Positions 1-12,600 of a stretch of 64,000 bases of DNA are shown piece by piece. The notes below the pieces were generated by a model that did not search any database, had not been told where the DNA came from, and worked only from the letters and a program-made list of their open reading frames with translations. Where the stretch lies: positions 124,001-188,000 of the forward strand of contig JACATO010000631.1 in assembly GCA_018389105.1 (NCBI GenBank), in the 5' to 3' direction. The stretch's first letter is position 1. Each line of letters opens with the position of its first letter. A program made the position numbers and the translations under genes. This DNA comes from Nautilus pompilius (Eukaryota > Mollusca > Cephalopoda > Nautilida > Nautilidae).

Positions 1-200
1 GCACACATACACGGGACATGCTACAGCACTACGAGTAACTGAACACACATGCTTAAGCACAGCTAAACAGACACTCAAGCATATGTACATGCGCATACAC
101 TCACATACTCGCTAGTACAGACACATACATACACTTGCAGATACACATACACATTCACACAGGCACGCATACAGACACCCCCAATATCATCTAATGACAT
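1..200. repeat. Degenerate CA/CATA-rich tract at the left edge
   Basis: ACACATACA-type words recur through the first 190 bases with many substitutions, as in an old decayed microsatellite. The tract lies in the CWF19L2 intron upstream of the first visible exon. The rest of 200-647 is AT-rich intron with nothing recognised. Confidence 0.6.
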
Positions 201-647
201 TGAACCGCTGTAACACACGTTTTTTTGCACTGAAACAAAAACAAAAAAATGTAAGAGCATAAAACATGTAATTGATGAGTTGAAATTAATATTATCCCAA
301 GCCACTTTTAGCACGGCTACGCGACCCACCGGTTGGGAATCCCTGACTTAGAAAATCAACATAAATGTATAGTGATATTTATTCTATGAGGTATTTTAAT
401 GGAAAGGAAGTTTAAAATAATTTTTTTTGTTTTTTAAGTTTTTTCATATTTATAAATCTTACCAGTTTCTTTTTATTCCAGGTAAAATTAGTTTATTCAT
501 TAAATACTGAAAAAATGTTAAGTGACATCAGTTTATTATGAAATTTTATCATATATATAAACTATTATCTGATTTGTGTGAAAATTAATCTGCCACCATA
601 AGGCCAGCAAATATGATTTTAAATGAATAATTATCAATCATTTTCAG

Positions 648-3600
648 AATTCTGGTGCTGAACCATTATGGGTTGAGAAGGTAGTTGACAAAACAGGCAT
701 TTCAACAAAAAAATCTACAGATCCTGGCATAATCAGAGGACCAACACTACAGGCAAGAATGATTTCTAGTCAGACATTGGTGGTGGTAATGCAAGGAGAC
801 AAATAAAATGAAGGAAAAGGAGAGAAAGAGGGAGATGCAGTGTGCATATATTTGTATAACTTTGTTTGTTTTTTAAAAAAGCAAAACAATTACAAAAGAT
901 AACCAACAAATATTACCAAACAAATTTTGTATTTGTCAACACTAAATTTATTTTTCAAACTAAAAAAAAGGACAGTCACCATATTTATATTATTCTTTTT
1001 GTTAATTTTATTTTTAAAATTTGACACAGATTTTGTTAAACGTATCTGGAGGTATCCATTATAGTTAATACAAATAATGAATCTTGAAAAGAGATTTTAA
1101 GGCAGTCATGTTGTCAAGAAAAATAGATCTCTCTCTCTTATATGAAGTAATTTTAATTTATGCAAGATACACCACTTATATTTATTAATTTGACATTTAA
1201 ACTTGTTTCACTATAATAATTAATTTATTCTATTGTTAATGTTACTATTTTTGCTAATAATAAAGCCATCAGGTAACTTGAGCTAGTTTATAATCTGGCC
1301 TTAGTATAACAGCTAGTACCCAAACTAGCTATAGAAAAAATAGTTGATGTACTAACTCATTTAATTTTCAACCAGAGTAGAGGTGTTTGGACTGTTTATA
1401 TCTGGATTGATTACAGAATTACTTATGCTGAATTAGCTGTTATAATGCTAAAGGATAATTATATAGTTTTCTGTTGGGGATTATCATATACTAGCTAGGT
1501 AGATGAATTTATTTTACTGAATTACAAATGATAATTTGAAATTGTTTCCAGAGAGACAGTTGGATGGAAGCTTGCACAGACTTTGTGCCAGCTGTGACTC
1601 GCCAAGAACTTAAGGAGAGAGAGAAGAAAGAAGCTGGTGTTAATAAAGAAAAAGTAGAACAGGTAATTTTGTCGTTTTAATTTTTGCTTGATAACCTCCA
1701 TTGTTAACCTGGCTGGCTGTATACATCTGCAGTTGCAGTGATTTTCATCTTGATTATGAGATGAATGGATCCTGTGTTTACATCTGAGCGGGTTGCCCAA
1801 CCACTTCTCAACAGCAAATTAGTGGTTTTCTGTGCAGTGTTCTTGTAAATGAAATTTTGGCATTTTGACATTATGGTTCTGTTTTAAACATCTAAATGTC
1901 ATGTTTACATTGTGGAAATACATTAAGTAGGACACAGCTGTTTTTCTGTTAGTTAATCATTATTTCTGCACAGGCTGGTTAGCATTTAATTCCATTGATC
2001 TGAGTTTGAAATAAGAGCAAAGAACATTTTATTGGATTTCATCTCCATTTCTGTCCATAATTTGAATGTGAAATTGTCAGGAGTTTTGTATCTTTATTAT
2101 TTGTTTTTTTTTTGTTAAGTCAGTTTGTAGTGTTTTAAGTTAATATAATGCACTATGTAATATCTAGCATTTAGGAATAATATGTATAATCAGTGATTTG
2201 TAACTCACTCTTCAACCATTATTCAGGAATTTCTCCAGAAAAAATTTTTTAACTGGTTGCTTCACCGGTTAGCATCAAAGACCAGGACTTTCATGGGACA
2301 TTTTTCTTCTTTTCGAGTGTACTGTCACTGAGAAATTTTTATGTATATCACAGAGGCTTTTAATGTACCACTGATTTGCCTAAATCTGCACAGCTTTCCT
2401 GTTTCTGTTGTTCACGCTTGTGTGCGTAAGGTTTTGTTGAGACTGCAGCCTAATAAGCCAGCATTAATAACAGATCCAAGAAGTCACCCTTATTTGGGTT
2501 ATCACTCCATTCAGATAGTCTTCTTGTAAGTAGTCTTTTTTTCTTCTCACTTGCATCTGTTTTTGGATTTGAAAATTTTCTTTCAGTATAAGTACCCAAT
2601 TGGATTTTTAATTTCATTTAAGGATCAGGTTCCAGTTCCTGATAGGCCTGACATTTAATAAAATATCCTAGGTGTGTTCTGTTTGGCTGCATACATCAGC
2701 TGGGTAGGTAGCATTTAGCCCCTGTTACTAAAATTCCCATGAATTATGGGCAGGTCTTCTACAAACTAAAAGTTATTGAATATTTGTGTTTATAATTTTC
2801 AAGGATCATTAAATGAAAAATACATTAGACATCTCCATTAATTCTTTTTTTTTTTAATGTACAAATTTTTAAAATATTTTTAATTTGCACATTTTCTGTT
2901 TTATGTTGATGGTTTCTTTTGTTCACACTGATTATTCATTCTTGGGCATTTCTTGGTTTTGAATGTTACCTGCCATTTTTGTATTTTGGTTCACTTTCAA
3001 ATTTAAATTGTGCATATGAGTTATTATGTTAAAAATAAAAATAGTATTAACTATTAATCCCCATCTAAAAAAAAAAAGGTTGGGGGCTGATAAAGATTTC
3101 TCAAGTTTGAACAGAACACAAGAAATATCTTTTTAAAAAGAAGGAAAAAAGCATAAACAGCTGCTTTTCTTTAGGCAGGGCAACATGAACGGGAACTCAA
3201 CCCTTACTGGAAATATGGTGGGAATGGTTTACCTGAAGAGAACCAAGAGACGAAAGTGGAACCAAGTAAAAGCAGGATTGCGGATTTTGGCCTCGCTTGG
3301 CTGCAAAGGGCTTACAAGCGATGCCAGAGCAGTCTGCAGAAGAAGGACGCAGCCTAGAAGAAGTGGCAGCAGAACGCTGGGGTGTAAGTATATAAGCCAA
3401 GGGATTTCTGGGGGGGTCTATATTCTTTCTGAAATAGTTTTTATGGTAATAGCAGCTTAGAATAATATTTCTAGAATATCAATATCAGGATGTGTGGATC
3501 ATTTTGATGGTATTTTAATTTTTAAAAATGTAAAAACTATATTCTTTAAAAGCACATGCCGGTGTCAGCACTTAAGCAACTTCTAAGTTATTTCCTTAAA

Positions 3601-6600
3601 AGTCTCCCTTCCACTGCTAACTTGTGAAGTCTCTTTCTATTCACAGATAGGTCATTCATACTTTACTACCTCAAATATTGAGATTTTCATTTGACACATT
3701 GATAAAACCTAAGATTTATAAGGGGTTTTACCTCTCACCTATCTGGATGTGAAAATTCTATCTAGCTAACCACATGTCAGTAAGTGAGCATAAATTAAAA
3801 TTTATTGATTTTATCTTTAAAAAAGTATTTAATTATATCAAAGATCAGGTTCCTTCCATCCTTTAATATTCAATTATTGTATTTATTTTGTGAGTTATTA
3901 TCCTCTAATTCAGTCAGTATTACAAATTTGTTTATCTAATATGATGCAGTATATAATTATTATGCAATGGTTTATACTAAGGTTTGGATTTAATATATTG
4001 AAAATAAATATCTTTCTTTAGTTCAGATTAGAAACTTTGCATAAACTCTATAGATATTAAAAACCAAGACTATGATGATATTTTAAACAACCAAGGTAAC
4101 AAATATTACTGTAAATCTCAAACTGTTGGTGTTTCTTTTAATAGTCTAACTTTTGTGCAAAATTAAATCATAAAAATGTTTTTTTTTTTTTTTTAATCCA
4201 TGGTAATCTTCCCTATCCTTTGTATAAAATGCAAGTGTAATCACTGAAAAGTGTCATTTATTTCTCTCATCGTTACCATTTCATTTTTCTTCAAAACTCT
4301 GCTGGCATAGTCTAATAAACACCCTAAATTCATTTCCTAAACCAAGCAAAGGCAAAAAGAAAGTTGCAGAAGTTGACTTACATCTACTGCAAAGTTCCCA
4401 CTAGAACTCTTCATTTTGAGATGGGGAGGAAATCCACATGATTAGTTGGTGAAGATTACATTTCATAGGCACACGAAAAATACATATTTTTTTCATAATT
4501 TAAATTAATCTTTCTTTTTTTCTTCATACAAATTAATTATCTGCTTAATGTTCACTTCTGTTTTCGCATTATTTATTGGTTAGCCAGTTTAGTAATTAGA
4601 AAACACATAAACAAGAAACTCCAATCTGTTATTAGTATTAAGTTTATTGTTAAAAAGTTTATGTATGTATATATTTCATTTCTTTCTTTCTTTTTTTTTT
4701 CAGTCTCTGAAAAAGCTCAAATCAATGCTGAAAGAAGCAGAGAAGTCACGAAGCAGTGATGAGCGATTGCAAGAGAGAAATTATTATTCCAGGCATCCTG
4801 AGAGACAGGTCAACAGGCATGAAACTAATGAAAGGCAGAGTTCAGATAAACGTTCCCATGGCAAAATTTCTGGGAGATACAATGATGGTGGTAGGAGATT
4901 AACACACACAAAAAATGTTTCAGTGGAGAAATATGGGGATGCAGAAGGATGTTCGAGAATGAACTCCATAAAAAGGTGCTGTGAGAGCACTTCTTCAGAT
5001 TTGAGGCACCAGTCTCTGCAAACGTTGGGACGGTTTATGAAACCTGGAGAAATGAACAATGAAAGATGCCAAGTCACTTCACTCTCAAAATCAAGTGGTT
5101 ACATTCCAAAATGGAAGAAAAAATGCTTCCAGAAACCAGTGGAAAATGAAGAGAGGGTGAATGCTGAATCTGTTAAGGAGCCAGAAATGCAAAAGAGAAG
5201 ATTTTCATCAGGTTTGTTTGCTTTTTGATGTGATCCTTTTTAAGGGCTATTAGCATAACCCTCCCAACCTAATTCTGTTATCTGACTTTTTATGGTGTAA
5301 AAGTCTGAAAGTAAATTTGGTGCAACAGAAAGTCTTATGTTGGAGGTATTATGACTGACTACTTTGACTGTCATAACTACTGCTAGATTTTATTTAATTT
5401 AGAAGATTCATGTAGCAGCTTGGAAAGTAGCAGCTCAGAGTCAGAGGTGGAAGCAGAAGTGGAAAAGCAGGAAGTTGTGGTGCTAACAGAACAACAGATG
5501 AATGAGCTTGGAGCTAAAATCCTGCGGGCTGAACTGATGGAAGATGAGGTTTGTCTTGCAGTTTGTTTTGTGTTTAAAAAAGAAAAAAAAGTTTGATTTA
5601 TATTGATTTTCTAAAGTATCCTAAGTTGATGGTGCTTTCTAATCTATCATTTCCAAATTCTTAGTCTTTCCAGTTTCATTTGCTAGTATTTTTCAACACT
5701 GCTGATCTAGGACTGGTTTGGGATCAGCGCTCTAAGAGTACCAGATATTTTTCTATTCCTGTGTCAAGTGCTGATCTCAGATTCATGTGAATGTAAAGTC
5801 TCAAACCATAGTAGTCCTTATTCATTATGGCTGCCTGCGATGTTTATTATAACAGTAAGATGAGTAGAGAAGTATGATAATGGTAGAAAAGGAAATATTT
5901 TAAGATTTACTATTAGATTTCTAGAAAGCAAAAGTAAATAGTAACCATTTTGTTGTTTAAACATGATCATGTTGTGGTAATTTTGATCTGTGTATCCTAA
6001 GCCAGTACAGTTTGTGCTTGGTAAAAAAAAATTTGTACCTCTAAAAAAAAACTTGATTCAAGGTTTGAGCAGAATAACAAGCATCCTTGATGATATCAAG
6101 TTTTTTGTTGTTGTTGTGATGTTTGCCCAAAAAATGGTGGTGGGGGGGGGAGGAGAACCTTTGTGTTAGTACTGGGATTTCTGGAATTCCCTTAAACTTA
6201 TCCTGGAACTGTTTGCTGGTGGCTACTTCTGGACTTTCAGGAGCTGGTTGCTAAACTGAAGGCAGAGTTAGAGTTGGCACGTGTGGCCAGAGAGCAGCAT
6301 CCACCAAGCAGCTCGGCCCAGGGAGTGAGGAGGGAGGATGACAGGAAACAGGAGGAAATTTTGTTGACAAGGACAAACAGAAGTGGCATGACCTGGCCAT
6401 TGGCCAGCCCTAACCACACAGACTCTCGGAGTTGCAACAAAAGAAAAAAATTTGTAAGTATGGTTTCTCTATTGTAGCGGGCAAAATTATGGAAAAGGGG
6501 TTCTAAGGTTAGTTTTTTTAAGTGTTACGGGTTTTTTGTGGGGTTCTATAGCTGAAAGAGAAATAAAAACCACAGTAAACTTAAAATACTTCGGATTTAT

Positions 6601-9600
6601 CAAAACAAAAGATGTTTAATGGCCAGAATGTTTCCAGTATACTATCAGTTTTTCTGGGTCGTGCTATCACTTCAAAACTTTTTTTTTTTAATTGCATTTT
6701 AATATTTTAGCCAACATCCCCCCTTTTTTTGTTTTTTTTGACAAATCAAAGCTGTTTTTATGCTTTTATTTTTTGAAAAATCTATTGGTATTGATATTCA
6801 TAGCTTCATTTGGACATAGATTATATAGAAATGGTAGCGCTTAGTCTTCGCGTTCTTCTTCCTTTTTTTTAAAAAAAAAACAAGTGTGCTTTTAGCCTGT
6901 GTACTTCATAATGTCTCACTGGTGATTCTCATTCAAATTTGTGCCGTCTACCTGAGGTAACACAATAGTTTATTGATTTTGCATCACCGCATGGGCAACA
7001 GGGGCCTTGGGGTGATAGGTCTCGGATTAGAAACCTGACTGGGCTTCATTCCACTGCTGATGAATTCCAGTCAGGAGCAAGCACACCAGGAAATTATAGG
7101 AGATGGTTGTGCAGTCATCCACCTCCCAGACAATATTGATGCTGGAATTGCTAATAACATTAAACATTATAAGATTCTTAGTCAACACTGCACCGTATGG
7201 TAGAGTTAACAACCACAAAGGTGTCATGCCTGATTTAAACCATTTAGTGGATTAGTCTAACATGGCAAATGACCTTTAGTGTTCTTAAATGCTGATGTCT
7301 TAGCCTTTGACAGACTGAACTCATTTAATCACATGAACTAGATACTAGTGTAACAATGGCCATGGTAGAAGAGAAAAGGGATTTAGATAGAACTTTAAAA
7401 CATCAACAGTAACGTGAGAGTTTGTCTCAAATCAATGGGGTCTTTGGCATGATACATGACATTAGAAATAGTAAAACGTCAGCAATTCTAGTTTTACCTG
7501 CATAAACCGTTAGTCTTCTTGAATATGCAGTTTGGTCATGGAGCTACATTATTCAAAGAATATCAATATCTTGTGGATAATTCAAAGGTATACTAGTACA
7601 GTAATATATCTTGGTCATGAAGAAAGACTAAAGAAGTTCCAGTTGTCTAGTTTAGAAGTTTTTAAATTGTTTTATGGAGATTTTTCAATAGTAGTGGCGG
7701 CACACTGTATATTACTAGAGGATATGAGATAGTTAAGAAACACTCAAGCCTAGACATTAGGAAGTGTTTCTTCACCAAACGTAGTTTTTCAGGCAGATAT
7801 TCTTTGTTAAATTGGGTTGTGGAAGCGGTATATGGGTAAATGCTTTCAAAAACAGACTAAAGGAGAATCGTTTACATTTTAAAAGCTTTCTACTTTGATT
7901 GTCTATGATTATCAAGCACATTACGCATTCCTATAAACCACCCATCAACCATTAATTTTTGTGTTTTAAATGCGAAAGTTTGGTTCTGCAAATCTGAGAG
8001 AGCAAATCTTTTCTTTTTTTTAAAAAAAAAGGTTGTAACTGCTGCTTTGGAATATTCTAGGCTGATGGTGATAATGATAGGTCTTTATTTATCTTTGGTG
8101 TGATAAGGAGTTCCTTAATATTATCAGATCATTTCTTCTGTGTGGCTAGATACAAAATGGCATTACATGAACACCATTTTTCATTTGTATATTTGTAAAG
8201 ATTGTTCTTCCTTTTTAATTGAAAAATGTATGACTGGTGACATAACAGAGCAGTGGAAATTACCTTATAAGTTTCTTGCAAAAATTTTTACTTTATTGTT
8301 TTCTTATTAAGATGCTAATATTTGGCAGGTGAGCACCCACGACAAACATGGCCAGAGACAGAAGTACTTTGATGATGATGATAAATTTGACTTTAAAACT
8401 CTGGTGAGTCTGTCTGGTTTACTTAGGTTTGTTTGTTATGACATTCATTTAGGAAATGAATGAAACAGTTGGAAACAGTGAAATGTGATCATCTAGTGAT
8501 CCTTTGTCTGGTGTCTCCAACTCTAGCCACTTGCTCACTCAGCGCGTTCAGTCAGGTGAAACCATGTGAAACTGGCTGGTACAGAAGAGGAAGAAAACCA
8601 AATTATTGGCTAAGCACCAAACTATCCTGATTTATCATCTCTGGATTTATTTTATCATGTACAAGAATAACTACCATTTAAGGTTAATTATTTGATATAT
8701 TATCAAAGAATGAATGCATTTTTCTTGACATTCTTTGGTTTTGTGTATGCATGTAAATTTTAATATATTGGATATAACTTTTGGTGGTTTTTATGATCAC
8801 CTGATAGTGTGAGTTCTGTTGGTGTTTTTGGTAAAATGCTGGGATAGTAATTAGAAGAAATCCATGCCAGATAGAAAGCAGAGGGAAGGAAATGCATTTG
8901 CTTTTATGAAATAATGTAACATGATGTGGACAGCATTAGTTTTAACGCTGGGAGTCGTAAATTACAAGCTTGGTAAGATTCGAACATTTTTCTTTTTAAT
9001 AAGGATCTACATATATGAATACTAAGATCATTGTAAGTTTCCATCAGATAATAGAAAACTTCTTTTTTAGTAATAAAATTGTTAATAAGTAGAATAAATT
9101 ACTGACATGTAGTTTATTGTAATAGTATTAATTAAAGGATCATAGTCAAAGCCATGTCTTCTCTTCCTTAGGGGCCCTTGCATGAGTCTTGATGGTTTCC
9201 TGTCTCCTTAAAAAAAAAATAGATAATTCACTATGTACAGTGGTTTTATAAAAAAAAAAAAAATTATCCTGGGGGTAGTGAGTTGGAAGTAGCATAGAGT
9301 AGAATGATAAAAGGCTGAAACGTTTAGTAGTGACACTGGTGAGTTTCTGTAAATATCTAGAATATTAGGAGTTGAAAAGTACATTGCCTCAAAATATATG
9401 CAGGATGATAACCACTGTGCTGGCAGAAGCTGTGGGGTCAGAAACTCCAATATCTGTGCCCTCTGTTGGCTTCTTGTCACTTTTAGCCCATCAGAAAATC
9501 AAACCTCAAGTAGAATAGACTTTATTTTTGTTACATTAAGAGAAACAGATTATTTAGATGTTTGCTTTCGTGAAAGCTGCTAAAACAACAATAGCAACAA

Positions 9601-12600
9601 AAGTAGGTCTCTGACCAAACTTTCTTGCTTTGTGATGCAGGTGGAGAGAGAGAAGATGGGCACTGCAGAAGATCAAAACATGATGTTTGCACGACTGGCA
9701 GGTAGGGTAAGTACCTACCTCTTTTTTTTATTTTTAAGTTTTTGCAGTAAATCCCACAGATCTGTTTAGCTTAGCAGAGTCATTTTTATAAATATTTTGG
9801 CCATGTAATGGTGCCATGTTTGTTGGTTTCCAAGAATCGGACACTACTGGAAAAATCAATAAACCAACTGTTCCTCTTTAGAACATAATGCCAACAGGCT
9901 TCCATTTTACGTAAAAATTTCAAATTACTGTATTTTTATGAGAATAAGTTGATGTTGAGTATAGGTTGAATTGGTTAATTTTTCCCATTTTTTTTTTTAC
10001 CCTTCATTCATAGGTAACTCAATTTGGAGTATAAGTCGAGGCTAGACCAACTATGGTAGTTACCCAAACCTTCAGTCAGTCGGAGCAATTTGTCAAATCC
10101 TTCATAACACTTTTGCATTACATCGCATCATTGTTTGAATTTGTGCATATCATTTCACTACTTTGTGGGACAATCTTCTGGCAAGCAGGATGTTGAAATA
10201 GTTTTTCAGCATGTTTGTAATCATGGAGAGAGATTTGAAACAAACCAAAAACATCATTATTGGTTTGGGTATTGAAAGCCCTGTCTTTTTTTCTAGTTAC
10301 CGCATGATATCAGTGATCATCAGGTGATCCTGTGTTATGCTTTGTGTTGAATAACCTGCTTAAAAAACCAAATGTTTTAGTTTTATCTATCATCGACACT
10401 TTTATTTGATTTTTGACATATTACAATACACTCAAATTCAGAAATTCAGCTCACAATTTCATTATTGACAGTACGAGTTGATAATCAGCTTGGTTTCAAG
10501 TTGTCCAATATTTGGAATTCACGACTAGGCCAACAGAGATCTTCATGCATAACTTGAAATGTAAAGACAGCGGCGATCATAAGTTATGATTTGTTTGGCT
10601 TTTAGTGTCAGCTGTACAGTACTAAGTCCACAAAATGCATTTCATTGGGTTAGCATATATTTCTCCAACTTATCCTCAATGTTAGTCCACTTAGCATTGC
10701 AGCTGCAATTTGCCTTCTTGGATTTCTTTGTAGTCCATAATGTATCCTTTTGCTTTACACCAGTCACTAACACATTTCCTGTGCATTGCCTTATTACCAC
10801 AATTTTCTTTAGTGAATTTAACGATGTGTGTATGACTTATGGGACTTTATGGAAGGAATTCTCAGATGGAGATGAGGATTTGTTGTGGATATTTAGACAT
10901 ACAGTTAGAATTTAAAAGGATAGAGAGAACTTAATTGGTGAGCATGCGCTTGTTATTGATTGGATAATTTCACAACTTCAGTGAGCGCATTAACAGTGAA
11001 TTGCTCACACAGTTGGAAAACGTTCTGGGCAGTAATTTCTGTAGTCTGTTTCAGATGAACAATTGTACAGTTTATTTCAGAAAACACACTTCGTCATTTT
11101 TATTTTTTTCATTAAATATATTCTGATGACTATTCACAGATAAGTCAGTTTTGAGTGCAAGTGAAAGCCCAGAATTTTTGAGGAAAAGTATTGACTTATA
11201 AGTCGAAAATTATGATAATTATGCATTGATTTATGAAATACTAATTATGTAATTGTTCTGTCTGCTGTAGGTACTGCAGCACACATGAATTTTGTAGTAA
11301 GTAAAAAAGATGAGAGCAAGGACATTCAAGAAATTGAGTGGAATAATATTAGTTGCATTCAACAATATGTTGTCATAAGATGTCCCCAACTCTCTACATT
11401 TCATTTAGTTTTGTCCCATCCTCTCTCCACAGTATATCAGGTGGAGAGGAAGGCTCTCATGTATGCATAGTCTGTCAAAATGCAGAAATTTTCAATTTTC
11501 ATTTAAAAATCCTGATTTAACATTTCCATTTTTCATATAACTTCTACTAAATAGTATAGTTTAAGAGCACCGTCATAGAAAGATGAGATTTTTTTATAGT
11601 ATAGAAGACGAGTGTAGTGCACTGCCTTGACAACATAGGAAGATGTCCATGTCTTTGTGCAGACCTCTTGTGCTTTAACCACAGCATTTTTGATTGTTCA
11701 GGCTGTGGAAAAGACTGACGATGACTACCAGTTAGATGACATGTTCACACAGCGAGCAGCGAAGGAGCAATCAGAAGATAAGATCTTTGAGCTAGAGAAA
11801 GCACGGGCTATATTTGGTAGGTCTTCATCCATCTGTCACTACAAAATACTTTGTTTTGTTGAACTTTTTTTTCCGTGATATCGTGTATGAGTGAATATAT
11901 GTTAAATGATGCTTAGCTATCAAAGGATTGTGGCTTTCCACATTCGGAGTAAAAACTTTAAACAAATTTCACATCTTTTCATTCTGATGATGATAAATGA
12001 AGTAGGTTCACATTATCAAGCCTATACTGCAGATCGCTAGATAGATTTTAAATTGGTTGTTCAGTTATTTATACAATAAACTGAGTCTCTTCACAGTATT
12101 TGATGGGAAGGCAGCACCGTGTAAAGATACAGTCAGTCCTGATTTTATAATGCCATGTTTTCCTACTGTGCTGCTTCTAGTAAAGGTTCCGACCAAGCAA
12201 AAAAAATTGTTGTTTTAGTTCTTTTCTTTCATGGGATTTTAAAAAGTAATTGAGTGTTAAGAACATTAAAATTAAATGATAAAGTGAAGTCATACGCCTA
12301 ACTTTCTTGCGGATCTGACTTCCCGCAATGGAGTTATTATCAGACATTCTGTGCGGCTCAAACTGAGGTTTGATTTGGTTTGTTTGTTCTTGGTGTTTAT
12401 CATCTTCATCACTAACACTTGAAGCAATTCTCATCACATTTGGATTCATCATCTGATTCTTCAAAAGTACTTCTTGATGCACCACTTCTGATTTACGTCC
12501 CTGGTAATATGACACATCTCAGACTAAGTCAGCTCTCAAATCAGGCATTTCTACAAAAAAAAAGTCATGCTAAATACTGATATTGTAATAAAGTGTACTT

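Noticed and set aside
3185-3460. 91-aa open frame on the plus strand
   Set aside because: It is the wrong frame of CWF19L2 exon 3; the conserved protein runs in the other two frames on either side of the frameshift.
10586-10915. 109-aa open frame in CWF19L2 intron 8
   Set aside because: It is the reverse complement of the pogo-like element's coding piece; the homologous protein is on the other strand.
12130-12560. Possible Tigger-like terminal repeats (CAGTCAGTCCTGATTT) around a 112-aa minus-strand frame
   Set aside because: The two ends do not form a convincing inverted repeat and the frame shows no transposase motif.
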